Positions 36,913-45,933 are shown, counted from the stretch's first letter. The stretch is DNA of 64,000 nt from Provencibacterium sp. (GCA_022793895.1 JAAWDS010000053.1:1-64000); one strand, 5' to 3'. Notes: generated from the sequence alone by a model not told the origin. Numbers and translations are program-made.

Positions 36913-36941
36913 TTGTGGAACAGCCCCAAATATGGTATAAT
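36913..36941 (+). promoter_or_regulatory. Promoter for the NDT-like/TPR gene
   Basis: TTGTGG (36913-36918), 17-base spacer, TATAAT (36936-36941). The 5' leader would be about 140 nt. Confidence 0.65.
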
Positions 36942-37086
36942 TTCCAATAGATCCCAATAATGACAGGATTTTTTCTTCTTTTTTTGATAGTTTCCTGTTT
37001 TTCATCTCCATACACAACCGGTTTGATGAGACGCGGCGGAAGCCGTGTCTCCCATCATAATTTTAAAGCAACAGGAGGGAACCAGC

Positions 37087-38796
37087 GTGAACGTCAACAA
37101 AAACATCTGCTATGTCATCATGCCCTATGGAGGCGACGATCCGGTTAAACAGGGGCATTACACGGCCGTCTATCAATTGCTTATTAAAACTCCGGCGGAG
37201 CAGTGCGGCTTTGAGGTGAAGATTGAGAAGGCGTCGCCCGATGCGGTGGATATTCCGAAAAGTATCTCCCAGCACCTGGCCTGCGATGAGCTGGTCATTG
37301 CCGATGTGTCCGAGCTGAACTGGAACGTCGCCTATGAGCTTGGCCTGCGCCATGCGCTGGCGAAGGGCTCCACCATCCTGTTGTGCAACAAATCCACCCA
37401 GAAGCAGCAGAGGTTTTTTGATATTGAGACCAAACGGATGATCCCCTATAACGGCGATGATATGAATACGCTCATGTCCGAACTGGAAAGCGTGCAGCGG
37501 GCGGTTAAGAACGCTATTCTGGCGCACAAGGAGCAGATGGAGCATAACGCCATCCTCTCCGGCAATTCTCTGCACGACGCCTACCCGGAGTTTGCGGATT
37601 TTATGGTGGAATATCTGAATACCGGGGATGAATCCAGACTTCAAATTGAGGAGCTGACCCGGCAGCTGGAAGCCTGTAAAAAAGAGAATGCGGAGCTGAG
37701 CCAGCAGATTTTAAAGGCCGGGCTCTCTAAGAACACTATGCAGGAGAGCATCCACAGCAGCATTAAAAGGGCGCTGAACAATATGCAGTATTCGGGGACG
37801 GCGCTGATTGGCACGCTCAGGAACCTGCTGTCGGAGGATAATCCGGACTATGAGAGGATCGGGGAGATTCTTGAAAAAGGGCTGATGGAGGGTCATCTGA
37901 CCGAAGCGAACTTCCGAAGCCTGTATCAAATTTTTAAAGGGGCGGGGATTCCGCAGTTAACCGGCCTAGTATTGGAGATTGCCGCGCAGAATTACCCAAA
38001 AAGCCTGGACTTCAAGAGCTATCTGGCCGATGTCTATTCAGACAGCTACCAGACCTACGACAAGGCGCTTTTATATGCAAACGAAGTGCTGGAGGTTTCC
38101 TTTGATCCCCAGACTAACCAATGGAAGACAGACTGCAGGAATATCGACAGCGACCAGTTGGCCGGCTGTCTGAACGCTTATATCGGACTGGACCGGTACG
38201 ATATTCTCGGAACGGTATGCAGGCAGTTGATCGAGCAGATACCCCAGCACACCTCCCTGCTGCTGCGCAACCTTTCGGTCGCCTATAGGCATCAGGGGAA
38301 TTTTGAGGAGGAAGGGAAGACTTTACAGCGGCTGATAAAGGAATTTCCGATGGAGGATCAGACCCATTCTCTCGTCTCACAATATTATATTTGGAAAGGG
38401 GACTATGCGCAGGGCTACCGGCAGATGGAGCTCGCCAGCGCGTTGGATCCAGAAGATACAAACTATTTGATTTTCCTTGCCGGGTTTGTCCTGGACGGGC
38501 GCCTCTTCCGCAAAGGAGAGGATCTGGCCCGCAACGTCAGTGATAGGGAGGAATTGCTGCGCGCCGCCGTTCCTTTTCTCATGCAGGCGTTTCTCAAGAG
38601 CCCTATACAGGCGACGCTAATTCGTTGTGAGGAATTTTTATTGCGCAACAGTACCAAAAAATATGCCAATAAGCTGATGGATTGGATTCAAAAGGGCGCG
38701 ACCCCCTTCGGGATTGAAGAATTGAATTATGATTCTGTGCGCTATATTATTGGTCTTTCCACGAACTACGACGAGGCGCTTTACAACCAATTTTAG
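37087..38796 (+). CDS. Nucleoside-2-deoxyribosyltransferase/TIR-like domain plus TPR-like protein
   Basis: 569 residues from GTG 37087, with AGGAGGG seven bases upstream. The N-terminus (about 1-150) follows the pattern of the NDT/TIR-like superfamily: ICYVIMPYGGDDPVKQGHY, ELVIADVSELNWNVAYELG then LRHALAKGSTILL. The Glu in YELG and the Asp in IADVS are typical of nucleotide-hydrolysing or transferring members. Residues about 190-225 look coiled coil (QIEELTRQLEACKKENAELSQQ). The rest is helical with TPR-like repeats (about 300-500). Similar domains serve as effectors in bacterial conflict systems and also in house-keeping nucleoside enzymes. There is no partner gene beyond the ncRNA candidate that follows. 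Confidence 0.7.
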   Translation: MNVNKNICYVIMPYGGDDPVKQGHYTAVYQLLIKTPAEQCGFEVKIEKASPDAVDIPKSISQHLACDELVIADVSELNWNVAYELGLRHALAKGSTILLCNKSTQKQQRFFDIETKRMIPYNGDDMNTLMSELESVQRAVKNAILAHKEQMEHNAILSGNSLHDAYPEFADFMVEYLNTGDESRLQIEELTRQLEACKKENAELSQQILKAGLSKNTMQESIHSSIKRALNNMQYSGTALIGTLRNLLSEDNPDYERIGEILEKGLMEGHLTEANFRSLYQIFKGAGIPQLTGLVLEIAAQNYPKSLDFKSYLADVYSDSYQTYDKALLYANEVLEVSFDPQTNQWKTDCRNIDSDQLAGCLNAYIGLDRYDILGTVCRQLIEQIPQHTSLLLRNLSVAYRHQGNFEEEGKTLQRLIKEFPMEDQTHSLVSQYYIWKGDYAQGYRQMELASALDPEDTNYLIFLAGFVLDGRLFRKGEDLARNVSDREELLRAAVPFLMQAFLKSPIQATLIRCEEFLLRNSTKKYANKLMDWIQKGATPFGIEELNYDSVRYIIGLSTNYDEALYNQF

Positions 38797-38826
38797 TTTC
38801 TTTCCGGCTGTTTGCCAAACAAGGGG

Positions 38827-38855
38827 TTGACAATTTCCCGTTTCGCTGCTATATT
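38827..38855 (+). promoter_or_regulatory. Promoter of the structured ncRNA
   Basis: TTGACA (38827-38832), 17-base spacer, TATATT (38850-38855); predicted start near 38862. It lies 30 bp after the upstream stop codon. Confidence 0.7.
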
Positions 38856-38861
38856 TAGAGG

Positions 38862-39152
38862 CGGCCGAGCGGACGTGTTTCGTTCAGGCGGCCCAACAAG
38901 AATGTAAAGGATGGTATGTGGATGTCGGTCTTGTCTGTAGAGGTTTGCGACAACTGAATCGCGGGTAAAAACAAGGCTGGAGGCGGGAGACCGCCTGGTT
39001 TGTTCTACCCGCCTGCGGCATGGCTCTCTGAGTCCTGCTGCGCCTCCGCCTTTACAGACTGCTTCCTATTCCAGAGCCAGTTGCATTACTGTGTAGCCCG
39101 AAGGGGCTGCGCGGCGGAGCATAGCGGTTTTTAAGCCGCCATGCTCCTTTTT
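38862..39152 (+). ncRNA. Structured ncRNA candidate, about 290 nt
   Basis: The region has a strong promoter, an intrinsic terminator and no usable frame. Visible structure: a 5' hairpin GGCCG ... CGGCC (38863-38894 region); a long closing helix GTCTGTAGAGG (38933-38943) with CCTTTACAGAC (39049-39059); inside it GCGA ... TCGC, and GCGGGTA (38961-38967) with TACCCGC (39006-39012) capped by AGGCGG-GAGA-CCGCCT; then GTAGCCC-GAAG-GGGCTGC. Multibranched layout with conserved-looking single-stranded linkers. From memory it may belong to the raiA-motif class; 6S RNA and tmRNA signatures are absent. This needs an Rfam search to decide. Confidence 0.6.
39116..39152 (+). terminator. Terminator of the ncRNA
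   Basis: GGAGCAT-x-GCGG pairs with CCGC-x-ATGCTCC, followed by TTTTTA. Confidence 0.85.
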
Positions 39153-39174
39153 ATTCTACCGGCTGTGAAACTGC

Positions 39175-39231
39175 GCCCGCAGAAGCATTCTGCCCTCATG
39201 GTATGGGGACGGAGGCTTCTGCGGGCTTTTT
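39175..39231 (+). terminator. Second hairpin upstream of mutS2
   Basis: GCCCGCAGAAGC (39175-39186) pairs perfectly with GCTTCTGCGGGC (39215-39226), followed by TTTTTC. The loop is 28 bases. It may back up the ncRNA terminator or act as a leader structure for the MutS2-like gene. Confidence 0.65.
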
Positions 39232-39312
39232 CTGTCTGGAACCTTTTCGGGAACCGGAACTATCTTTCCTCCCTCTTTGGCAGGGAGAGACCAAAGGAGC
39301 TAAAAATAAACG

Positions 39313-41238
39313 ATGAACACGGTTTTTTCTTTGTTGCAGTTTGATGCGATACGGGAGCAGCTCTGCTCTCTGGCGCTGTCCGAGCGGGCAAGGGAGAGGC
39401 TGCGCGCCGTTTCCCCCTGCAAAACGCTGGAGGAAGCGCGCCGCCGCCAGGCGGAAACGACCGAGGCGCGGCAGGTAGCCGAAGCCTATGGCGCGCCGCC
39501 GCTGGCGGCCATGCAGGAGCTGGATAAATGCCTGACCCTCTGCGCCAGCGGCGCCATGTTGCTGCCGGCACAGCTTATGGCGGTCATGCAGTTTATCGCC
39601 TCCTGCCGCCGGATGCGCGCTTATCTGAAAAAGGCGGAGCTGTTGGACGTTGGCCTCGCTTATTACGGAACCGGCATGGGCGAAATGGATGATTTGTATG
39701 AGGAGATTGACCGCTGCATTGTGAATGAGCAGGTGGACAGCGCCGCTTCCCCCGCGCTCAAGGACATCCGCAGGCGGATGGAGAACCTGCAGGGGCAGGT
39801 GAAAATCAAGCTACTCTCCATCTTGCAGTCCAAGCGGACGATCTTTTCCGATTCCTCGTTTGTCATGCGCAACGGCCGGTTTGTGCTGCCGGTCAAAAGG
39901 GAGTTCCGCAGCCAGGTAAGCGGAACGCTGGTGGAGGTGTCCGGGACGGGGGCCACCTGCTTTATCGAGCCCTCCGCCGTCACCAAGATCCAGCAGGAGC
40001 TGGCTTCCCTGGCGGTGGAGGAGGAGAACGAGGTGCGTAAAATCCTCTATACCCTCTCCGCCCTGGTCGATGATTTCAGCGGCGGCCTCCGGGCTGCCGC
40101 CGAAGCGATGGAGGCGCTGGACGTGGTGTTCGCCCGCGGGAAATTGAGCATGCGCATGCAGGCTGCGCCGCCGGTTTTAACCGAGGAACGCAAGATAGTG
40201 ATCCGCGCGGGAAGGCATCCGCTGCTCGAAAAGGATACGGCCGTCCCGCTGGATTTTTGGATGGGAGAGGGGGTAAGCGGCGTTGTAATTACCGGCCCCA
40301 ACACCGGAGGGAAAACGGTGGCGCTCAAAACGGCGGGGCTGCTCTCGATGATGGCGCAGAGCGGGCTGCATGTACCGGCGGCGAAGGAGAGCGTTTTCTG
40401 CATGCACAGCGCCTATTGGTGCGATATTGGGGATGGGCAGAGCATTTCGGAGAACCTCTCGACCTTCTCTGCGCATATGAAATCGATCATCGCCATTTTG
40501 GAAAAGGCGGATGCGCATAGCTTAGTCCTGATGGATGAGCTGGGTTCCGGCACCGATCCGGCGGAAGGGATGGGGATTGCTATTGCGGTGCTGGAAGAGC
40601 TGCGGGAACGCGGCTGCCTGTTCATCGCTACCAGCCATTATCCAGAGGTCAAGGAGTATGCCGCATCGGCTCCGGGTCTCTGCAACGCCCGGATGGCTTT
40701 TGACCGGCAGACGCTTCAGCCGCTCTACCGCTTAGAGCTTGGCCTGGCAGGGGAGAGCTGCGCGCTCTATATCGCCAAACGGTTGGGGCTGCCGGAACGG
40801 CTGCTGGAGCGCGCCCAGAGGGAAGCCGGCCGCAGCGGCCGCAGGCCGGAGGTTCCGGCCGCCGGCGGAGAGCCGCTTCCGGCCCCGCCCATACCGGCAG
40901 GGCCTGCCGCCTCTTTGCCGGAGGAGCCTCCGGAAGAAAAAGATCGTCCCCGATTTGCGTTGGGGGACAGCGTGCGCGTTCAGCCGGGCGGCGAGACCGG
41001 GCTGGTCTTTGCGCCGGAGGATGGACGGGGACAGGTGGGAGTGCAGGTAAAGGGCGAAAAAAGATGGGTGCTCTATAAAAGGCTCAAGCTCCAGATTCCG
41101 GCCAGCGAGCTCTATCCGCCGGACTATGATTTCTCCATCCTCTTTGACACGGTGGCCAACCGCAAGGCGCGGCATGCGATGGAAAAGGGCCACCGGCCGG
41201 ATCTGACGATCCATTATGACCCGCCCGCGCGCCCTTGA
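39313..41238 (+). CDS. MutS2-like ATPase lacking the Smr nuclease domain
   Basis: 641 residues. MutS family core/clamp (1-290) and ATPase (about 295-500): Walker A GPNTGGKT (about 327-334), ABC signature-like ENLSTFSAHM, Walker B LVLMDELGSGTDPAEG. After a Pro-rich linker (about 515-545) comes a KOW-like segment (GDSVRVQPGGETGLVF). Full MutS2 proteins are about 780 residues and end in an Smr endonuclease; this one ends with ELYPPDYDFSILFDTVANRKARH, a tail I associate with a Clostridia subfamily without Smr. It may act in recombination control or ribosome rescue. Confidence 0.85.
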   Translation: MNTVFSLLQFDAIREQLCSLALSERARERLRAVSPCKTLEEARRRQAETTEARQVAEAYGAPPLAAMQELDKCLTLCASGAMLLPAQLMAVMQFIASCRRMRAYLKKAELLDVGLAYYGTGMGEMDDLYEEIDRCIVNEQVDSAASPALKDIRRRMENLQGQVKIKLLSILQSKRTIFSDSSFVMRNGRFVLPVKREFRSQVSGTLVEVSGTGATCFIEPSAVTKIQQELASLAVEEENEVRKILYTLSALVDDFSGGLRAAAEAMEALDVVFARGKLSMRMQAAPPVLTEERKIVIRAGRHPLLEKDTAVPLDFWMGEGVSGVVITGPNTGGKTVALKTAGLLSMMAQSGLHVPAAKESVFCMHSAYWCDIGDGQSISENLSTFSAHMKSIIAILEKADAHSLVLMDELGSGTDPAEGMGIAIAVLEELRERGCLFIATSHYPEVKEYAASAPGLCNARMAFDRQTLQPLYRLELGLAGESCALYIAKRLGLPERLLERAQREAGRSGRRPEVPAAGGEPLPAPPIPAGPAASLPEEPPEEKDRPRFALGDSVRVQPGGETGLVFAPEDGRGQVGVQVKGEKRWVLYKRLKLQIPASELYPPDYDFSILFDTVANRKARHAMEKGHRPDLTIHYDPPARP

Positions 41239-41396
41239 AAAATGCGGAGAGCTTCTGCGTCCCCTGTTTAACGGATAAATGTCTGTGTCCTGTTGAAAGA
41301 CGGCGCTTGGGCATGCTATAAAATAGGGGGGAGCAGTAAAAAAGCGCATCTCCGGTATGTAAAAGAAAGCGTGTAGGCCGCTTCTCCGGATTGCAG

Positions 41397-41437
41397 AAAG
41401 GGCGCGTTGCAAAATGGAATTTTGCAACGCGCCCTTT
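41397..41437. repeat. Palindromic repeat, copy B
   Basis: Perfect inverted repeat AAAGGGCGCGTTGCAAAAT and its complement around loop GGA. It is placed between the convergent MutS2-like gene and the small acidic protein gene, only 8 bp past the latter's stop, and so should act as a bidirectional terminator. Preceding bases GGCCGCTTCTCC resemble the flank module of copy A weakly. Confidence 0.85.
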
Positions 41438-41444
41438 AGCCTGT

Positions 41445-41687
41445 CTATTCAAACGGCCGGGCCCTTTCGTCCTTTTCGATCTTTTTCTCCTGCCGGAGCT
41501 GTTCGCCGGGTTTTTCGTGGGAAAGCGGGATATCATAGATCTCTTGGTAGGAATCGGCCTCCGCCTCATCTACAGGGGCGGCCGGGATGAGCCCGGTGCA
41601 TTCGGTGGAGGACATGACGGAAAAACGTTCGTTATAGAGCTCATCTTCCGGATCGGGGTGATAAGGCCGTTGTGATGGTTGACGCAT
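41445..41687 (-). CDS. Small acidic conserved hypothetical protein
   Basis: 80 residues, no membrane segment. The core PDPEDELYNERFSVMSST then ECTGLIPAAPVDEAEAD followed by YQEIYDIPL looks conserved among Ruminococcaceae proteins that I recall by pattern, with a charged C-terminal tail. AAAGGAG lies nine bases before ATG 41687, and the palindromic terminator follows immediately, so it is a real single-gene unit. Function unknown. Confidence 0.75.
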   Translation of the reverse strand: MRQPSQRPYHPDPEDELYNERFSVMSSTECTGLIPAAPVDEAEADSYQEIYDIPLSHEKPGEQLRQEKKIEKDERARPFE

Positions 41688-42014
41688 TAAAAACCACTCC
41701 TTTCAAAATCAGCCTCCTTTCTATTGTTTCGTGCAGCGGCTGTCCTATTCGGGATTCCCAGCGGGGAATAGAAGGAAGCAGAGGAAACGCGAAAAGGAAA
41801 CCGGCCGGAAAAATCGGGCCTTCTTTTGAAAAAAATGACGGATCTGGGGGGATTTTTACTGGATGTTTCCAGCGGTTTCTGCTATAATGAGAGCAAGAAA
41901 GCGGCCTGCGTTGTAGCGGGCGGACAAAGCGAATCAGAGGATGCGTGCGGTGGCTGCGGCAATTTCTCCCGCCGTACCTTCCTCGGATGAAATTGGATAA
42001 AGGAGTGGCGGATC

Positions 42015-43721
42015 ATGGAAATTGAATTTTTTCTTTCTTCTTCTTTGGAAAAGGTTTTCCCGTGCTCACGGCCGGCGGAACAGGAACGGGGAGCAGTCCT
42101 ATCGGTCTGGCGGGGCGCACGCGCGGCGGTACAATTGGTATACCGGGTCCAAAACGATGTCCGGGGACAGCTGATCCCATCCTTTGCCCTGGAAATTACC
42201 GGCGGTCCGGTGCAGCCTTCGCTGCGCTCGGTGGAACTCGTCCCCAGCGAGCTGCCCTGCTATAAGGGAGCGGACGAGAATTATCTTTCCACCGAGCCGG
42301 GGCTCTATCCCGATCTGCTCCGGCCTCTGGAGGGGAATCTTCTGCACCCCATACCGAACCAATACCGCTCGGTGTGGATGAGCTGGGAAATCCCTATGGA
42401 TGCAGAGCCCGGAACCTATACGGTTTCGATTACCGCCCGCGCCCTGGAGGAGTGGCGGACGCCGCTCGATGTTCTTGTCCGCAACCCCGACGCACCCCGT
42501 CAAGTATTTGAAAATCAGTTGACGCTGCGCGTCTGCCGGGCGGAGCTTCCGCCGCAGAAGCTGCTGCATACCGAGTGGTTTTATGCGGACTGCCTGGCCT
42601 CCTACTACCAGGTGGAGCCGTTGAGCGAGAGGCATTGGGAGATTATCGACCGGTTCATCGGCGAAGCGGCGCGGCATGGCATTAATATGCTGCTCACGCC
42701 GGTATTTACCCCGCCGTTGGATACGGCGGTTGGACATGAGCGGCCGACCGTGCAGCTGGTAGAGGTTTTTGAGGAGGACGGGCGGTTCCGTTTCGGTTTT
42801 GAGAAGCTGGAGCGTTGGACGGCTCTCTGCCGCAAGCATGGGATTCCCAACCTGGAGATCACCCATTTCTTCACCCAATGGGGCGCGGAAGCAACGCCGA
42901 AAATTATGGCGCATACGAAAGAGGGCTACCAGCGCATTTTTGGCTGGGATGTTCCGGCGGCCGATCCGAAGTACCGGGAATTTTTGAAGGCGTTTATCCC
43001 CGCGCTGCGCGCCCGGCTGGAGGAATTGGGCTTTGATAGGGATCACGTCTGGTTCCATCTCTCGGATGAGCCGGCTACCGATAAGCTCGACAGCTACCAT
43101 GCCGCCCGGCGGCAGGTGGTGGATCTGCTGGAAGGCTGCCTGGTGATCGACGCTTTGAGCGACGTTCAGTTTTACCGGGAAGGTCTGATTAAAATCCCTG
43201 TTCCGGCCATCAACCACATCCGCCCCTTTTTGGAGGAGGGGATAGAGGGGCTTTGGTCTTACTACTGCTGTAGCCAGTACCGCCAGGTCCCGAACCGCTT
43301 TTTTGCCATGCCCAGCGCGCGCAACCGCATCATGGGTGTATTGTGGTATCTCAACCGGATTGCCGGGTTTTTACATTGGGGCTTCAACTTCTATTACCGG
43401 CAGTATTCTCTGGGGAATATCAATCCCTTCCAGGTGACGGATGCCGGGCATGCCTTCCCTTCCGGGGATCCCTTCTTAGTCTACCCCGGAGAGGAGGGCG
43501 AGCCGCTCTCCTCCATCCGCGCTGAGGTGCAGGATGACGCACAGCTTGACCTGCGCGCGCTGCAACTGCTGGAGTCCTTAGCGGGGCGGGAGATGGTGGA
43601 GCAGTTGGTGGAGCAAGAGGCGGGCATGTCCTGTGTGGCCTTTGAGGAATATCCGAGAGACGCCCGTTTCCTTCTGGCCCTGCGGGAAAGGGTCGCCGGG
43701 GAGATCGAGAGCCGGATCTAG
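42015..43721 (+). CDS. DUF4091/GH123-like glycoside hydrolase
   Basis: 568 residues. N-terminal beta-sandwich (about 1-175) and TIM barrel (about 180-500). The HLSDEP motif near residue 350 carries the Asp-Glu pair used by GH123 beta-N-acetylgalactosaminidases for substrate-assisted catalysis; YYCCSQYRQVPNRFF, NRIMGVLWY and GFNFYYR further match DUF4091. No signal peptide, so cytoplasmic action on imported oligosaccharides is likely. A TATAAT (41883-41888) upstream suggests its own promoter. It may work with the sulfatase and importer on host glycans, an inference. Confidence 0.85.
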   Translation: MEIEFFLSSSLEKVFPCSRPAEQERGAVLSVWRGARAAVQLVYRVQNDVRGQLIPSFALEITGGPVQPSLRSVELVPSELPCYKGADENYLSTEPGLYPDLLRPLEGNLLHPIPNQYRSVWMSWEIPMDAEPGTYTVSITARALEEWRTPLDVLVRNPDAPRQVFENQLTLRVCRAELPPQKLLHTEWFYADCLASYYQVEPLSERHWEIIDRFIGEAARHGINMLLTPVFTPPLDTAVGHERPTVQLVEVFEEDGRFRFGFEKLERWTALCRKHGIPNLEITHFFTQWGAEATPKIMAHTKEGYQRIFGWDVPAADPKYREFLKAFIPALRARLEELGFDRDHVWFHLSDEPATDKLDSYHAARRQVVDLLEGCLVIDALSDVQFYREGLIKIPVPAINHIRPFLEEGIEGLWSYYCCSQYRQVPNRFFAMPSARNRIMGVLWYLNRIAGFLHWGFNFYYRQYSLGNINPFQVTDAGHAFPSGDPFLVYPGEEGEPLSSIRAEVQDDAQLDLRALQLLESLAGREMVEQLVEQEAGMSCVAFEEYPRDARFLLALRERVAGEIESRI

Positions 43722-43856
43722 AAGAAACGGATTCTTGCGCCTAAGCCGTCCGGCTGGATGGCCTGCCCTCCCCACAGGCAACCGGAGCGGATAGGACAAA
43801 GACGGTAGGAACAATGCGGTACGTCCGATCCCGCATAGCGGAAAGGAGAAAGAAAA

Positions 43857-44390
43857 GTGCCTGGAGGAATCCTGATTTTTGGGGCGAACGGCGGCGGGAA
43901 GTCCACGATTGGCCGGGAATTAGCCCGCCTTTTACGCTTCAACTATCTGGATATTGAAGAGTATGCCTTTCTTCCCTCGGAAATCCCCTACGCGGCGGCC
44001 CGCTCTAAAGAGGAATGCGTGCGTCTCCTGCGGCTGGATATGGAAAAGGGCCCGTTTGTCTTCTCCTCTGTAAAGGGGGACTATGGGGAGGAAATCGTGG
44101 AGAAATATGAGCTGGCCGCGTGGGTGTCGGCTCCGGCGGAGCTTCGCCTGGAGCGTGTGAAACAGCGGGCCTGTGCACAGCATGGAGAACGCATAAGTCC
44201 GGGCGGCGATATGTACCGGCAGCACCTGAAGTTTATGGACTTTGTGGCTTCGCGCCCGCTGGCGGAGATAGAACGGTGGGCGGCTACCCTTCGGTGCCCG
44301 GTCCTGCCGGTCGATGGTACCAGGCCCATTTCTGAGAATGCGGAGTGGTTGGCCGGTCAATGTGCGGCGGTTTTCCGGCTTTCTCTATAA
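43857..44390 (+). CDS. P-loop kinase-like ATP-binding protein
   Basis: 177 residues. Walker A at FGANGGGKST (G9 to T17), then LDIEEYAFLP in a shikimate-kinase-like position. The C-terminal half holds a mobile-lid region rich in Arg (RLERVKQRA). Start GTG 43857 behind AAAGGAG. Likely a small-molecule kinase or ATPase; substrate unknown. It follows the GH123 gene by 135 bp and ends before a terminator. Confidence 0.7.
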   Translation: MPGGILIFGANGGGKSTIGRELARLLRFNYLDIEEYAFLPSEIPYAAARSKEECVRLLRLDMEKGPFVFSSVKGDYGEEIVEKYELAAWVSAPAELRLERVKQRACAQHGERISPGGDMYRQHLKFMDFVASRPLAEIERWAATLRCPVLPVDGTRPISENAEWLAGQCAAVFRLSL

Positions 44391-44460
44391 ATTTTGGCAG
44401 CGCGGTGAAGAAACGGCATGGCCTTCACAGAAGGATGGCTATGCTAGAATGGTTTCGTCT

Positions 44461-44499
44461 ACCTCCGAGGCAGGAAGTGAACGTCCCTGCCTCGGAGGT
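44461..44499. terminator. Bidirectional terminator between the P-loop gene and MATE gene
   Basis: ACCTCCGAGGCAGG pairs perfectly with CCTGCCTCGGAGGT around an 11-base loop; weak T-tract ATTTGCGTTTT on the plus side. Confidence 0.75.
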
Positions 44500-44556
44500 A
44501 TTTGCGTTTTCAGGCGTAGCCTTCGGGATCGGGTGGAGGATACGGCTTTTTCCGGC

Positions 44557-45894
44557 TTAGTACCCGTATCGTTTCCGGTATTTCAGCAGCAGCGCGGCTG
44601 CCAGCACCATTCCCAACAGCTCCGCTGCGGGAGTCGCCAGCCACACTCCCGTAACGCCGCCCAGCAGGATGGGCAAAAGCTGAATACTGGCAACGGTAAA
44701 CAGGAAGGAACGGGAAAAGGCCAGAACGGCGGATACGACGCCGTTGGAGAGTGCGGTAAACATCCCGCTGGCAAACACATTCAAGCCCACGAACAACAGC
44801 GCCAGCGAGCACAGCCGGTTGCCTGTCACCGCCAGTCCATAAACCAGGCTGTCTGGGCGGGTGAAGATGCTTACTAAAGGCGTTGTGGCCAAAACAGAAA
44901 CGAGCGTGCACAGAGCGGATGCGCCCGCAATAAAGCGGATGCTGAAGGCAACCAGCTTTTTTAGCTTTTGGTGATCCTGTTCCCCGTGGTAATAACTGAT
45001 CAGGGGGGCTACACCGTAAGAGTAGCCAATGAAGAGGGCGCTGACGAACATCAGGACGTACATGATGATGGTGATGGCAGCCACGCCGTTCTCACCGATG
45101 TATTTCAGCATTGCAAGATTAAACAATAACGTAGTGATGCCGGATACCAGTGAAGTGGCAAGCTCGGATAGTCCATTGGCAGAGGCATGAAGCAGAACGC
45201 TTCCGCGAAAAACCGGCCTCTGGAAGTGGAGGAGATTTTCTGGTTTGCGGAACACGAGAAAGCCAACCACAGCCGTAATGGAATAGCCCAGGCCGGTGGC
45301 GATGGCTGCGCCGCGGATCCCCAGATCCGCCAGAGCAATCAATAGGTAGTCAAGAAGGATGTTGGCTATGCCGCCCGCCACTGTGCAGATCAGGGAGAGC
45401 GTCGGTTTGTCCGCGGCGATCAGGTAGAGCGAAAAGTTATACATGAGTAAAATGGGGATGGTAAAGATAAGATAATCGCTCAAATAGGCGCGGCAGTATT
45501 CAAACACTCTGGCAGATAGATCCATGGCGCCCAACAGATCGTCCATCAGAGTATAGCCCAGCGCCATCATAACGGCGCCTACAACGGCGTTGGTTAAGAT
45601 CAACAGGGTAAAATCCTCTCTTGCCTCCTGCTCCCGGTGTTCGCCCATCTTTTTCATGACCACTGCGCTGCCGCCGGTGGCCAGCATTCCGGATACTGCC
45701 GTAATCAGCCCGATGGCCGGAGCAGTGAGGTTGACGGCGGAAAGAGCGTCGGTGCCGATGAGATTGGAAACGAATAGCCCGTCCACCATGGTGTAAAAGG
45801 TGTTGAACACCGTCATGACCATAGTGGGAAGAGCGAAGCGCAGAATATTTCTACCCGTGACCGGCTGGCGATAGGAATTGAGCTTGTTCTCCAT
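44557..45894 (-). CDS. MATE family efflux transporter
   Basis: 445 residues with about twelve hydrophobic segments. MATE hallmarks: LPTMVMTVFNTFYTMVDGLFV, LTAPAIGLITAVSGMLATGGSAV and GYSYGVAPLISYYHGE. It exports cationic drugs or metabolites using a Na+ or H+ gradient. It is divergent from a MerR regulator that likely controls it. Confidence 0.93.
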   Translation of the reverse strand: MENKLNSYRQPVTGRNILRFALPTMVMTVFNTFYTMVDGLFVSNLIGTDALSAVNLTAPAIGLITAVSGMLATGGSAVVMKKMGEHREQEAREDFTLLILTNAVVGAVMMALGYTLMDDLLGAMDLSARVFEYCRAYLSDYLIFTIPILLMYNFSLYLIAADKPTLSLICTVAGGIANILLDYLLIALADLGIRGAAIATGLGYSITAVVGFLVFRKPENLLHFQRPVFRGSVLLHASANGLSELATSLVSGITTLLFNLAMLKYIGENGVAAITIIMYVLMFVSALFIGYSYGVAPLISYYHGEQDHQKLKKLVAFSIRFIAGASALCTLVSVLATTPLVSIFTRPDSLVYGLAVTGNRLCSLALLFVGLNVFASGMFTALSNGVVSAVLAFSRSFLFTVASIQLLPILLGGVTGVWLATPAAELLGMVLAAALLLKYRKRYGY

Positions 45895-45933
45895 TTGACT
45901 TCCCCCTATTTCGGATGATTGTTATGTCCCACT

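Noticed and set aside
37087-39152. Retron-like system (NDT-like effector next to a structured RNA)
   Set aside because: No reverse transcriptase in the window, the RNA has its own promoter after the gene, and it does not show inverted a1/a2 repeats.
38862-39152. tmRNA, 6S RNA or RNase P identity for the ncRNA
   Set aside because: No tRNA-like ends or tag frame, no single long hairpin with a central bubble, and no GAGGAAAGTCCGGGC-type RNase P core.
39141-39344. 67-codon frame between the ncRNA and mutS2
   Set aside because: It runs through two terminator hairpins and overlaps the start of the MutS2-like gene; no ribosome site.
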